64,000 nucleotides of DNA, from NCBI GenBank assembly GCA_024426085.1, contig CP087974.1, positions 1,736,001 through 1,800,000 of the forward strand. Reading direction: 5' to 3'. Each line of letters begins with the position of its first letter. Within the stretch, counting starts at the first letter, position 1. This DNA is from Rhizobium sp. RCAM05350. Lineage in GTDB: Bacteria > Pseudomonadota > Alphaproteobacteria > Rhizobiales > Rhizobiaceae. A program made the position numbers and the translations under genes. Below, in pieces: positions 49,068 to 61,756 of the stretch. The notes under the pieces are model-generated. The model was given only the letters and a program-made list of their open reading frames with translations, was not told the origin of the DNA and did no database searches.

Positions 49068-50136
49068 ATGAACCTTTTTCACATTATTTGTTCCGTCGTC
49101 CTTCCCATCACGTTCGCTGTTCCCTGCCATGCAACCGAGGTTGGTATGCGTGAAATCACAGTGGCCGCGCCCTGAACGCGGGCGCGATCTTGCTGTCACG
49201 GTATGGTATCCCGCCGAAGCCGGTGGCGAGCCGGTTCTTGTTGGTGACAACAAGGTCTTCAAGGGCGCACCGGCCTTTATGAACGCACCCATCGTCAAAG
49301 GAGCCTTTCCGCTGGTGGTGATGTCACACGGTTCGGGCGGCCGCGTTCAAGGCATGACCTGGCTTGCCAGGGAACTGGCGAAGGCCGGATTTGTCGTTGC
49401 CGGTCCCAACCATCCCGGCACGACCAGCGGCGACTCGACGCCGGCCGACACGCCGAAGCTATGGGAGCGTACGCAGGATTTGTCTGCGGTGATCAACGCG
49501 CTCACGACTGACCCGAGCTGGAGCAGGGCCATCGACGCTGGCCGCATCGGGGTCATCGGCTTCTCGCTTGGAGGTGCCGCCGCCATGGAGATCGTCGGTG
49601 CCCAGGCCAATCTCGATGCCTATGCGCGCTACTGCGACACCTACACGAAATGGGACTGCGCCTGGTATGCAGGCGGTCAAGCCTATGTCAACGACGAACC
49701 GGTGAAGGTCGATAAAGTCGATCTGCGTACCGTCGACAAGACCCGCTTCGAACAATCGAACCTCGATCGCCGCATTCAATCCGCCGTTCTTGTCGATCCG
49801 GGCCTCGCCCAGGCCTTTGAGCCAGAAAGCCTGCAAAAGATCGCGATCCCGATGAGTTTCATCAATCTCGGCAGGGGCGAAACGATCCCCACGGCAGTGA
49901 TCGCCGACCGGCTGGCGGCCCTGTCGCCACACGGCTCCTATGCCACCGTAGCCGATGCCGTTCATTTCAGCTTCCTACCGGAATGCAAGCAAGGTGGTGC
50001 GGAACTGTTAAAAGCGCTCGGAGAAGTCGATCCGATCTGCTCGGATGGCGGCAGCCGGTCGCGCGCAGATATCCATGCCGAGGTGACCCGGCTGGTACAG
50101 GACGCTTTGCAAAAAACCCTCAAAGATCGCCCGTGA
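49068..50136 (+). CDS. Secreted alpha/beta hydrolase (one frameshift)
   Basis: The signal peptide 'MNLFHIICSVVLPITFAVPCHA' from ATG 49068 is followed by 'TEVGMREITVAAP'. An extra T near 49174 creates a false stop, after which the protein continues 'ERGRDLAVTVWYPAEAGGEP'. 'PLVVMSHGSGGRVQGMTWLARELAKAGFVVAGPNHPGTT' and nucleophile 'GVIGFSLGGAAAME' place it with dienelactone-hydrolase/PAF-acetylhydrolase-like enzymes; the His is in 'VADAVHFSF'. About 355 residues, periplasmic. The substrate is unknown. Confidence 0.75.
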
Positions 50137-50418
50137 CACGGCATCCCACGCGGTCGAAATAGCGGGCAAAAAAGAGGCAGCTAAAAGCTGCCTCGATAAG
50201 TTGAATGCTAAAACAGGTGCTCGAGAGGTAATGACATCATGTCTGCGTAGGCATCTCTGCCAAAGCCACCCTCACATCGGGTGGCCTCAAGTTGAGATCA
50301 CCATGCGCTGCCATTCGTAAACAAAACCTTTCCACGAAACCCGCGAATTTTAACCATCGGCACGTAAGACCTAAGCTTTGGTTAATTCGGCAAGCTCCAA
50401 ATCGTTAACAGGACGCGG
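50137..50418. other. Intergenic region with hairpins
   Basis: 282 bp between convergent genes, no ORF. It holds a hairpin GCCACCC/GGGTGGC near 50264-50286 and the minus-strand terminator at 50168-50194. It may be the 3' UTR of aacS or carry a small RNA on the minus strand. Confidence 0.35.
50168..50194 (-). terminator. Rho-independent terminator
   Basis: Stem GAGGCAGCT (50174-50182), loop AAA, AGCTGCCTC (50186-50194), followed on the minus strand by T6. Confidence 0.7.
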
Positions 50419-52371
<1,953 letters not shown>

Positions 52372-52545
52372 TTTTTCCTCCGCTTCCCAAGCCAGCCTCT
52401 ATATCATGCTGCGACGCAAGATAAACAGGCCGTACAAATGATGGCTGTGGCAGTTGCGACATTTCCCGTGTCAACCGTTTGATTTCTGAGTGGCGAAAGC
52501 CTATCCAGAGGCCGTTCAAACCGATTGAAAGTGCGCCGGACGGCC

Positions 52546-54414
52546 ATGAGGCAATTCTTCACCATCGCCAGCAGAAAAATCGGATGGCAGGCATTTTTTC
52601 TGTCGCGTACCGTCGCATGGCTTATGGTCGGCGCGGTCGTCCTCACTGCTCTGTTCAAAATCAGCTTTGCCGCTGTTCGTCTCGACGGCCAGCGTCAAGA
52701 CGAACATGGAGAACGTGCTGTCTTCTTGGACGGGCGCGAGAGCAAGTATTGTCGGCGATCCGCAGATCAGCTTCTGGCCACACCCGGTCCTGACCCTGCG
52801 CTCAGTCACCTTCGAAGGCGGAGATGCGGCTGTACCGGAACTCTTGGCGAAGGCTGACGCGATTGCAGCCGGCTTCGATGTTCTCGCAGCGTTGCGTGGC
52901 ACGCCGGTCTTCTATGACTTCCATCTGGTCAATCCGGTTTTCAAGGTGGAGCGCAGACTGGACGGAACCTTCAACTGGCGGCGTGTCGGCTGGATGGCCG
53001 ATGCGATTGCCGATGCTTCGGCCGATGCGACAGCCACCGTGCGCAATACGCCGATCGGCGATATCGAGATCGACAACGGCACACTCGAATTGACCGACCG
53101 CATAACCACAAGCACCCATCGCGTCAGCGCCATCTCTGGCTCTGTGCAATGGCCAACGCCAACCGCCCGGTTGAGCGCAAACCTTTCAGCCTTGATGAAC
53201 GGCGAAACAGTTCAATGGTCCTTTACTTGCGACGAACCTTTGATGCTGCTGTCGGGCCAGAACAGCACCATCCAGACATCGTTCAATTCCATGCCGCTGA
53301 ATTTCAGCTTCGACGGCAATGGCAACGTTTCGAGCCATCCCTTCGCCTCCGGCCAGCTTCAGCTCAAGGCAAAATCGTTCAGCGCCCTGCAAGCCTGGTA
53401 TAAAGGTGATCCGCTACCACTGGCATCGACTGGTGCCGTCGCCATCGACACGAGTGTGACCATGTCGGCGCAGGCGTTGAAGATGGACAATCTTTCGCTG
53501 TCTCTGGATGATGCCAATGCGACAGGCGTTCTCGGCGTCGCCTGGGGTCGGGCACGCGGTCCGCGCATCGACGGCACGCTCGCCTTCGACCGGCTGGACC
53601 TGGCGTCGCTAGTCTCTTCAGCGCACGGCCCGCAATCCGGCCTCTGCGAGCCGGCTGGATAGGGCGCTCCTCAACCAGTTCAGCCTCGATCTTCGCCTGT
53701 CTGCACAGGAGGCAAGTTATGGCTCGGTCGCCCTGACGGATCTTGCCGCCGGTGTCATGGTGGAAAATGGCCGCGCATCCGTCGATATCGGTGACGGTAC
53801 CTTTGCCGGTGGCTCAATCAGCGGCCGCATCGCTCTTGCCAATGACAGCGCCGAAGGTGGGCAATTGCAACTCGCGCTCAAGAATGCCGATCTCGCGCCC
53901 GTTGCGGCCAGTCTCGGTCTGACAGGGCCGTTACCGCTTGGCCGGGGCGTGCTGAGCGTCGACCTGTCGACCGCCGAACCATTGTCGCAAATGACGGCGG
54001 CCGGAGCTTCCGGAGAGTTTCGCTATTCGGCGAACAATGGCACCGTGGCGAATTTCGACTTGCCGGAATTCGAGCGGCTCGCCGCGCAGGGCCATGTCTT
54101 CAACGTCAGCCATGCGACCAACGGTTCGTCTCGCTTTTACGAGGGCGGAGATCGCTGCAACCTTGCGCAAAGGCGCTGTCGAGCTAACCACGGCGAACAT
54201 CCAGGGCGAAGGAAGAACCTTGTCTCTTGCCGGCACCGTTCCCTTCAGGAACGGGAAACTGGCGCTTGCCGGCGCCATCCGGCTGGACGATCCTGCAACG
54301 CCTGCCGTTCGCTTCTTTGCCGACGGCTCCTGGCCGAACCCGGTCATTTCCCCTCTGCCCGCGCGCCATACAGCCATGAATGGGCAAGATCGACTTTGTC
54401 ACAGGGCATTCTAA
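52546..54414 (+). CDS. AsmA-like protein (frameshifted)
   Basis: ATG 52546 gives 'MRQFFTIASRKIGWQAFFLSRTVAWLMVGAVVLTALF', an N-terminal membrane anchor. The frame then moves to 'NMENVLSSWTGARASIVGDPQISFWPHPVLTLRSVTFEG', the AsmA start of the beta-groove. Long beta-rich repeats follow ('TPIGDIEIDNGTLELTDRITTST', 'LKADALSLSLDDANATG'-like as 'LKMDNLSLSLDDANATGVLG'). Breaks lie near 52695, 53640 and 54150. About 622 residues. AsmA proteins span the periplasm and are linked to outer-membrane lipid transport. The small membrane gene follows 36 bp later. Confidence 0.7.
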
Positions 54415-54450
54415 GATAAGCAGCCGAATCAGCCCACAGGAGATGTGTCC

Positions 54451-54711
54451 GTGCTGCGTTTCCTTGTTGCCCTGCTCAAGATTGCGTTGGCATCGCTGCT
54501 GACGGGCGCCGGGCTTTCGATTTTCAACATCTCTTCCGAGCAGATCCTTGAGCAGGCCGGGCTGACACCGGATGTGCTTTGGCTTCATCTGTTGCGCTTC
54601 AGCAACTGGGCGCTGCCCAACATCCTGCTCGGCTCGATGATCGTGCTACCGATCTGGCTACTGACCTATGTTTTCCTGCCGCCGCGCGAAAGGGAACAGG
54701 AGCGCGACTGA
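54451..54711 (+). CDS. Small membrane protein, DUF6460-like
   Basis: 86 residues from GTG 54451, 8 bp after AGGAG (GTG 54445 is too close). Two membrane helices, 'FLVALLKIALASLLTGAGLSIF' and 'ALPNILLGSMIVLPIWLLTYVF', and the ending 'LPPRE' resemble DUF6460 domains of rhizobia. It is probably co-transcribed with the AsmA-like gene and convergent with potI. Confidence 0.65.
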   Translation: MLRFLVALLKIALASLLTGAGLSIFNISSEQILEQAGLTPDVLWLHLLRFSNWALPNILLGSMIVLPIWLLTYVFLPPREREQERD

Positions 54712-54761
54712 CGCACTCACCCGCTCTGCCCCGTTCATATCAGTGCGCGAACGCTGCCTGC

Positions 54762-55552
54762 TCATCCTTGACGCTGGATTTCCCGTCGGCGGGAAACTAC
54801 CGACGCAATCAGAACGCCCATGGCGACGATGCCGATCAGGATGGTACAGACCGCGTTGATTTCCGGCGTCACGCCCAACCGCACCTGACTGTAAATCCGC
54901 ATGGGCAGCGTGGTGGCACCGGGGCCGGAGGTAAAATTGGAAATTACCAGATCGTCCAGCGACAGGGTGAAGGCGAGAACCCAGCCCGAAAGACGGCGGG
55001 CGCAATCACCGGCAAAGTCACCTGCAGGAAGGTGGCGACCGGCGTGGCGCCAAGATCCATCGCAGCCTCTTCGATCGACCGGTCGAAGCTGAGGAGCCGG
55101 GACTGCACAACGACGGCGACGAAGCACATGGTAAAGGTGATGTGGGCGAGCGTCAGGGTCCAGAAGCCGCGATCGAAGCCGATGGCAACGAACAAAAGCA
55201 ACATCGACAGGCCGGTGATCACCTCCGGCATGACCAGCGGCGCGTAGATCATGCCGGAAAACAGCATGCGGCCGCGAAAGCGCGTGTAGCGTGTCATGGC
55301 TAGCGCTGCGAGTGTACCGAGCACGGTGGCCACCGTCGCCGAGATCAGGCCGACGCGAACCGTTACCCAGGCCGCATCGAGCAGCGCCTGGTTATGAAAG
55401 AGCTGAACATACCACTTGGTCGAGAAACCCGCCCAGACGGTGACCAGCTTGGATTCGTTGAACGAGAAGATAACCAGCAGCACGATCGGCAAATAGAGGA
55501 AGGCAAAACCGAAGACGATCGAGGCGATGTTGAAGCGGGACCATTTGACCAT
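54762..55552 (-). CDS. potI: Putrescine ABC transporter permease PotI (one frameshift)
   Basis: 'MVKWSRFNIASIVFGFAFLYLPIVLLVIFSFNESKLVTVWAGFSTKWY' is the PotC/PotI N-terminus. The EAA loop 'IEEAAMDLGATPVATFLQVTLPVIAP' is present. A break near 55005 moves the end to 'LSGWVLAFTLSLDDLVISNFTSGPGATTLPMRIYSQVRLGVTPEINA'. About 263 residues, six helices. It starts 2 bp after the potH stop. Confidence 0.87.
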
Positions 55553-55554
55553 GA

Positions 55555-56465
55555 CTATCTCCCCTCGCCGTCGGCTTTGGCCTGCGCATGCTGGAAGAAC
55601 ATGATCGGCACCACGAGGATGAGCAGCAGGATGGTCGCAACCGCCGCGGAAACCGGCCAATCGCGGTTGGCGTTGAACTCGTTCCAGAGCGTCTTGCCGA
55701 TCATCAATGTCTCCGACCCGCCAAGCAGATCGGAATGACGAATTCGCCGACGGCCGGGATGAAGACCAGCATGCAGCCGGCGATCACGCCGGGCATGGAC
55801 AGCGGAAACGTCACACGCCAGAAGGCCCGGATCGGCGTGCAGCCGAGGTCCTGTGCTGCCTCTGTCAGGCTGTGATCCATCTTTTCAAGCGACGAATAGA
55901 TCGGCAGGATCATGAACGGCAGGTAGGAATAGACGATGCCGATATAGATCGCCCAATTGGTGTTGAGAATGATCAGCGGCTGATCGATTACACCGATTGT
56001 CAGTAGCAACTGGTTGAGAAGTCCCTCCGGCTTCAGGATGGCGATCCAGGCATAGACGCGGATCAGGAAGCTTGTCCAGAACGGCAGGATGACCAGCATC
56101 AGCAGCGTCGGGCGGATGGTGTTCGGCGCCTTTGCCATGCCGTAGGCAACCGGATAGGCGATCATCAGCGTAACGATGGTCGAGATGACGGCGATCTTCA
56201 GGCTGGAAATATAGGCATTGGTGTAAAGGGCGTCACCAGCGAGGAAGACGTAGTTGGCAAACGAAAACTGGCTGATCTTGTCCAGTATCCCCGAAATGCC
56301 GTCCGCCAGATTGAAGGAGGGCAGATAAGGCGGCATCGCGATGGCGGTTTCCGACAGCGATATTCTGAGGACGATAAAGAAGGGTGCGAGGAAGAAGATC
56401 GTCAGCCAGGCATAGGGGATGATGATCACCAGCCGGTTGAAGATTGCCGATCCGAATTTTGCCAT
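55555..56465 (-). CDS. potH: Putrescine ABC transporter permease PotH (one frameshift)
   Basis: 'VIIIPYAWLTIFFLAPFFIVLRISLSETAIAMPPYLP' and the EAA loop 'LTEAAQDLGCTPIRAFWRVTFPLSMPGVIAG' mark the PotB/PotH permease. A break near 55730 hides the true end ('LLGGSETLMIGKTLWNEFNANRDWPVSAAVATI...'), stop 55555-55557. About 303 residues. It lies 4 bp after potG. Confidence 0.87.
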
Positions 56466-56469
56466 GGCT

Positions 56470-57616
56470 TCAATCCTTCAGCACGACGCCGGCATTTTCA
56501 TCGAAGGAAATCCAGACTTCCTGGTCGTAACCGAGCGGGTCCTCGACAGCGCGCACCGCGTTCAGGGACGACGCCTTGATGACCTTGCCATCCTTCAGCT
56601 TGACGTGGAAAATCGTCATGTCGCCGAGATAACCGATATCCCAGATCTCGCCCTGCGCGGCATTGAGCGGTGCGCAGGCGGGCCGGTCACGGCCGACGCG
56701 GATCTTTTCCGGGCGGACGGCAAACCCGGCCTTCGCGCCGACAGCTGGTGGTTCGGTTGAGGCGACGCGGACGGTAAAGCCTGTTTGCGTTGCGATCTCG
56801 ACGGTCCCATTGCCACCGGCAGAAACGGTGCCATCGAAAATATTCACGTCGCCGATGAAATCGGCTACGAACCGCGAGTTCGGCGCCTCGTAGATTTCCG
56901 GTGGGGTGGCTACCTGAACGACCTTGCCATGCGCCATGACGGCGATGCGATCGGCCATGGTCATCGCCTCCTCCTGGTCGTGGGTGACGACGACGAAGGT
57001 GAGGCCGAGTTCCTGCTGCAGGTCCATCAGTTCGAACTGGGTTTCCTCCCGCAGCTTCTTGTCGAGTGCGCCGAGCGGCTCATCGAGCAGAAGCACCTTC
57101 GGCCGCTTGGCAAGCGAACGGGCGAGCGCCACGCGCTGGCGCTGGCCGCCCGACAATTGATGCGGCTTGCGCTTGCCGAACTTGTCGAGCTTGACGAGCT
57201 TCAGCATCTGATCGACGCGTTGGGCAATGTCGGCCTTCGGCATGCCGTCCTGCTTGAGACCGAAGGCGATATTGTTTTCGACGGTCATATGCGGAAACAG
57301 CGCATAGGACTGGAACATCATGTTGACCGGCCGCTTATAGGGCGGGATGCCGGCAAGGCTTTGTCCGTCAAGGATGATTTCGCCTGAGGTCGGCTGTTCG
57401 GAAACCGGCCAGCATGCGCAGCAGCGTTGACTTGCCGCAGCCCGAAGCGCCGAGCAGCGCGAAGAATTGCTGGGGATAAATATTCAGCGACAGGTCATCG
57501 ACCGCGACGAAATCACCGAACTTCTTGGTAACGTTCTTGACGGCGATGAACGGTACGGATTTGGGGTCTGCCCATGGGGCAAAGGAACGCCGGATACTGC
57601 CAAGTGACTTCATCAT
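56470..57616 (-). CDS. potG: Putrescine ABC transporter ATP-binding protein PotG (one frameshift)
   Basis: N-terminal 'PFIAVKNVTKKFGDFVAVDDLSLNIY', Walker A 'GASGCGKST', Q-loop 'MMFQSYALFPHMTV', signature '[13 protein letters not shown]', Walker B 'VLLLDEPLGALD' and a C-terminal TOBE domain ('GFAVRPEKIRVG'). A break near 57405 splits it before 'TSGEIILDGQSLAG'. About 381 residues. It energises spermidine/putrescine import. Confidence 0.88.
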
Positions 57617-57670
57617 CTATCCCCGAATGACATGCACAAACGGCCGCCTCTTCAATCCCCGGCGCCGCAA

Positions 57671-57710
57671 AGAAAATTGCCCGGATTTTCAAGGATCCGG
57701 GCAATTCTTT
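57671..57710 (-). terminator. Intra-operon terminator or attenuator between potF and potG
   Basis: 11-bp stem AATTGCCCGGA (57675-57685) / TCCGGGCAATT (57696-57706), with a short T-run on the minus strand, directly after the potF stop. It probably gives excess potF over the transporter genes. Confidence 0.6.
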
Positions 57711-57714
57711 CGAC

Positions 57715-58809
57715 TTACTGGCCGGTGACCACCGTGGTCCACAGCCGCGTCACCACGCGCTGCGATTTGGCGTCATATGGCGTGACAGTGAAGAGTTTTG
57801 CCAGCACCTCCGGTGTCGGGTAGATCGCAGTGTCGTCGAGCACTTCCTTGTCGATGAACTGCTGCGAGGCCTTATTGCCGTTGGCGTAGAACACCACGTT
57901 CGACGCCTTGGCGACGACCTCCGGCTTCATCATGTAGTTCAGGAATTCATGGGCTTCGCCAACATGCGGCGCATCGGCCGGGATGGCCATGACGTCAAAC
58001 CACATCTGCGCGCCGGTCGGCGGGATGACATAGTTGACCGTCACGCCGGCCTTGGCTTCGGCAGCACGGTCGCGCGCCTGGAAGACGTCGCCCGAATAAC
58101 CGACAGCAAGGCAGATATCTCCATTGGCGAGCGCGTTGATATATTCCGACGAGTGGAACTTGCGAACGTAGGGACGGATAGACGTCAGAAGCTCCTCCGC
58201 CTTCTGCAGGTCATCCGGGGCGCGGCTATCCGGATCGAGGCCAAGATAGGCAAGCGCCGAGGGCAGGACGTCGGAGGCGGAATCGAGGATGTGGATGCCA
58301 CAGTCCTTGAACTTGGCGGCAACCTCGGGCTTGAAGATCACATCCCAAGTCGGCGCTTCGTCAGTACCCAGGATCTGCTTTACCTTCTCGACATTGTAGC
58401 CGATGCCGGTCGTGCCCCACATGTAATCAACGGCGTATTCGTTGCCGGGGTCGTATTTCTGGATGCGTTCGGAAATCACGTCCCACATGTTGGTGAGGTT
58501 CGGCAGCTTCGACTTGTCGAGCTTCTGGAACACGCCGGCTGCGATCTGGCGCTGCAGGAAGCTGGCCGTCGGTACGACAACGTCGTAGCCGGTGCCGCCT
58601 GCAAGCAGCTTGGTTTCGAGTATCTCGTTGCTGTCGAAGACGTCGTAGACGACCTTGATACCGGTTTCCTTGGTGAAGTCTTCAAGGATGCTGGCATCAA
58701 TATAATCGGACCAGTTGTAGACATTGACCACGCGCTCCTGCGCGGTGGCAATCGTTGCGGATCCGGCAAGGATCAACGCGGCAAAGGCGGTGGCAATCAT
58801 GCATGACAT
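57715..58809 (-). CDS. potF: Putrescine-binding periplasmic protein PotF
   Basis: 364 residues, intact. A signal peptide ('MIATAFAALILAGSATIATA', Met at 58800 or 58809) is followed by 'VNVYNWSDYIDASILEDFTKETGIKVVYDVFDSNEILETKLLAGGTGYDVVVPTASFL', the PotD/PotF signature with the ligand Trp/Ser/Asp cluster 'NWSDYI'. It captures putrescine for PotGHI. First gene of the operon, followed by a terminator-like hairpin. Confidence 0.9.
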   Translation of the reverse strand: MSCMIATAFAALILAGSATIATAQERVVNVYNWSDYIDASILEDFTKETGIKVVYDVFDSNEILETKLLAGGTGYDVVVPTASFLQRQIAAGVFQKLDKSKLPNLTNMWDVISERIQKYDPGNEYAVDYMWGTTGIGYNVEKVKQILGTDEAPTWDVIFKPEVAAKFKDCGIHILDSASDVLPSALAYLGLDPDSRAPDDLQKAEELLTSIRPYVRKFHSSEYINALANGDICLAVGYSGDVFQARDRAAEAKAGVTVNYVIPPTGAQMWFDVMAIPADAPHVGEAHEFLNYMMKPEVVAKASNVVFYANGNKASQQFIDKEVLDDTAIYPTPEVLAKLFTVTPYDAKSQRVVTRLWTTVVTGQ

Positions 58810-59152
58810 GGAATTCCCCTTGATTTTATCGGGCCAGTCCAGGCACGCCGCCGTCGCCTGCCTGTCTGCCCCTCCGTATGCGCGTTTGGAAGTTAGGCAT
58901 GTTTTTCAACAACCACAAGCGCTTTTACTGGCCCTGCCCGAACCATTCAGCGGCATCTCAAGTTTTAGTGGTCATTGGCAAAAGCCGAATCTTTTCAGTG
59001 CGACATGGCCGAGTGTCAGCGACCATTCTCAAAGTTGTGCACGGATTAACCATAAGCTCAAATCGATCCAGAGCGGACGCGTTTACGATTGCTTAACCAT
59101 GTCCGGAATGCGATTTTGCACCCCAACGGTTATGCGTTCGGAGTTGACCATC
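58810..59152. other. potF-desaturase divergent intergenic region
   Basis: 343 bp without a supported gene. It carries the potF promoter (minus) and desaturase promoter (plus); neither an EcfG box nor an operator stands out. The reading frame of the desaturase stays open upstream but lacks coding character here. Confidence 0.4.
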
Positions 59153-60106
59153 ATGAGTGTGAAGTCGCAGCGGATCGATCCACGCGAATTGAAGCGGCTG
59201 TCGGTGCTGCAATCCCACAGGACACTTCTTGCCATCGGTTTCGACTGGGCGTTGATCGCCGGCGCCATCGCCTTCAGTAAATATATGCAACATCCACTCG
59301 CCTATCTTGCCGCCGTGCTTGTTATCGCCGGACGGATGCACGCCTTCGGCTGCCTGATGCATGAGGCCGCCCATTACCGCATCATCAAGAACCGCCGGGT
59401 GAGCGACTGGATGAGCGACCTTCTGCTCGCATGGCCGATCATGGCGACCGTTGACGGCTACCGCATGAACCATCTTGCCCATCACCAGCACACCAATACC
59501 GAGGACGACCCGGACTGGGTTTCGAAACTCGGCATGACGCAATTCACCTTCCCGCAGAAAGTCTGGCGCGGCGTGGTGCAGCTGCTCGGCTATCTCGTCG
59601 CGATCAATTCGGTTCGCGATATCCTGCATATGGCCAAACGCATCGCCAAGCATGACCGCTCGACCCGCAGCTACAAGCTGCTGCGCATCAGCTTCTATAT
59701 TGCCGCCGCCGTTATCTTCACGGTCTTCGGGCTCTGGACGGATTTCGTCCTTTACTGGCTGGTGCCGTTCTTCACCTTCTTCTGCCTGTTTCTCTATGTC
59801 CGCAGCGTTGCCGAGCATTTCGGCAGCATGGACTATTCCGACGAACTCGGCAGCTCGCGCACGGTCTATCCCTATCTCTGGGAAAAACTGTTCTTTGCGC
59901 CCCACAACATCAACTACCACCTGGAACATCATCTTTATCCCGGCGTGCCCTATTACAACCTGCCGGAACTGCATGCGGTGCTGATGAAGAACCCCGCCTA
60001 TGCCAGCCGGGCGCACATCACCCGCGGCTATACGACGGGCCTGCCGGCAGAATGCTTTGCGCCGAATGCGCCGCTGCTGCCCGCCCACCATCCTGTCAGC
60101 TACTGA
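59153..60106 (+). CDS. Fatty acid desaturase family protein
   Basis: 317 residues from ATG 59153, 9 bp after GGAG. Membrane di-iron enzyme with His boxes 'HEAAH', 'HLAHHQHTN' and 'NYHLEHHLYPGVPYYNLPELH', and paired helices between them. The boxes match acyl-lipid/sphingolipid-type desaturases and related hydroxylases. Substrate and regiochemistry cannot be read from sequence. Intact; convergent with the ScfR-type gene 8 bp beyond. Confidence 0.85.
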   Translation: MSVKSQRIDPRELKRLSVLQSHRTLLAIGFDWALIAGAIAFSKYMQHPLAYLAAVLVIAGRMHAFGCLMHEAAHYRIIKNRRVSDWMSDLLLAWPIMATVDGYRMNHLAHHQHTNTEDDPDWVSKLGMTQFTFPQKVWRGVVQLLGYLVAINSVRDILHMAKRIAKHDRSTRSYKLLRISFYIAAAVIFTVFGLWTDFVLYWLVPFFTFFCLFLYVRSVAEHFGSMDYSDELGSSRTVYPYLWEKLFFAPHNINYHLEHHLYPGVPYYNLPELHAVLMKNPAYASRAHITRGYTTGLPAECFAPNAPLLPAHHPVSY

Positions 60107-60114
60107 ATGGGCAG

Positions 60115-61526
60115 CTACTGAAAATCGAAAGCGCTCAGGCCGGTCACCATTTCGTCCAGCCCAAGCGGCCGGGTGACCGGCGGTTCGGCACGGGCGAGAC
60201 AGCCCTGCCGCTCGCAGAGGCGGCAGGCCGTGCCACCGGCGACAGTCGCAAGCGGCGCGCCGCCATAAACGGTTTCCGCCGCCTGGGCTGCGTCATAGCC
60301 GATCAGAATCGCAGTGCGGCGAACGCGCTCCTGGAAATTCGCCCGCGGCCCATCGATCGTCCGGGCGATTGTGACGAACTCGCCGCCTCCGAAAATCTCC
60401 ACCCGATCAGCCAGGACCTGTCCGGTTTGAGCAAATGCCACGTGGACATTGAGCTTGGGACAGTTGCCGCCGAAGCGCGCCTGCGGAAAGCCTGACGCGC
60501 CGGCCTTGCGCAACCGGTTGCCGGCATGATCAATCTCCATCAAGAAGAACGGTAACCCGGCAGCACCGGGGCGCTGCAGCGTCACCAGCCGGCTTGCTGC
60601 CTGCTCGAAGGAAACCTGGAAGCGGGCACCCAGAACGTCGATATCGTATTTCGCCCGCTGCGCTGCGGCGAGAAACGCGGCATAGGGCATCATGATCGCA
60701 TGCGCGGCATACCGCGCCAGCTCGGAAACGGCCAATGCGGCGCGCCTCCCCGGTCGAAAATGCCAGCTGCTGGAGATCGGCGGCGATGGCTTGTGGAAAA
60801 GCGATCTGCGCCGCCTCCATGGCGATTTCCCGCAACTGATCCTGCGCCGATAGCCGTTCCGACAGAAATAGCCGCATCGAATGGCGGTCGAAGCGGCGGC
60901 GCAGGTCCGGCATGACATGCACGGGCAGTGTCCTGACCGTCAGTCCATGCTCCTTGCGCAGCCAGCCTTTCAATGCGCCTGAAAGATCGTCGCCCGGCGA
61001 AAGCTGCGCATGGAAGGCTTCGGCGGCTTCGTCGATCCCGGCGAAATAATGCGTCCGGTTCTCGAAGATGTCGCGCACCTCGTCCATCGGGGAGGCGCGC
61101 ATCGGAAAGTGCCGCCATATGGCCCTGATCGGACAGGAGCGCGCTCAGGTCCTTCAGCCGCAGGGATTGTTCGCGATAGGCGCGGTAGAGCTTGAGTATG
61201 CCCATCGCGGCATTGGGTGCTGCCTCGGCCACCTCGATCAGCTCCTGATCGCCCGGCAGTTCGCCTGAGAGCAGCGGATCGGCAAACAATTCGCGCAATT
61301 GCGTGACACTGCCGGTCGCCTCGCCCTGCAGTTCGTCGAGATCGACCTTGTAGACCGAGGAGAGTTTCAACAGCAGCTGCACCGTCAACGGCCGCTGATT
61401 GCGCTCGATCAGGTTGAGATAGGACGGGGAGATGCCAAGCGCCTCGGCCATCGCCGTCTGCGTCAGCGACAACCCATTGCGGATGCGCTGCACGCGGGCA
61501 CCGGCAAAAATCTTGTTCTCAGCCAT
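60115..61526 (-). CDS. XRE-type short-chain acyl-CoA regulator (ScfR/RamB-like, frameshifted)
   Basis: N-terminal HTH 'GARVQRIRNGLSLTQTAMAEALGISPSYLNLIERNQRPLTVQLLLKLSSVYKVDLDEL'. The middle has an IrrE/M78-like region ('FAGIDEAAEAFHAQLSPGDDLSGALKGWLRKEHGLTVR'), and the C-terminal DUF2083 part has 'CRLCERQGCLARAEPPVTRPLGLDE', a Cys-rich motif. Breaks lie near 61105 and 60740. About 469 residues. Relatives (RamB, ScfR) control acetate and propionate genes. It is divergent from aceA, its likely target. Confidence 0.82.
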
Positions 61527-61535
61527 TTGTCATGC

Positions 61536-61604
61536 CTTTTACAATTTTCACTGGGAGCCACAAATTTACATAATTTACAAAATTACAGAAGCGCTTTGTA
61601 AAAG
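61536..61604. promoter_or_regulatory. Repeated TTTACA-type operator candidates between regulator and aceA
   Basis: AT-rich stretch with TTTTACAAT (61538-61546), ATTTACAT (61564-61571), ATTTACAAA (61573-61581) and the inverse CTTTGTAAAAG (61594-61604). The spacing of the two middle copies is 9 bp. Candidate binding sites for the ScfR/RamB-like regulator. Confidence 0.5.
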
Positions 61605-61756
61605 ACAAGACATGATAACCCTTTTAAAAGAAGTGATAATCCTTTTGTTCTGGCGATATTGTGCGCCGCACTGTAAAACTGGTCACATCAAATTCGGCGA
61701 ATGAACGGTGTTAAACCAAAGTCGAATACCGTTTCGAAAACTGCAGGAGGATGTTT

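Noticed and set aside
60090..60125. Direct repeat CAGCTACTGAA at the desaturase/regulator junction
   Set aside because: The 11-bp copies coincide with the two gene ends and have no further structure; probably a chance or tiny slippage duplication.
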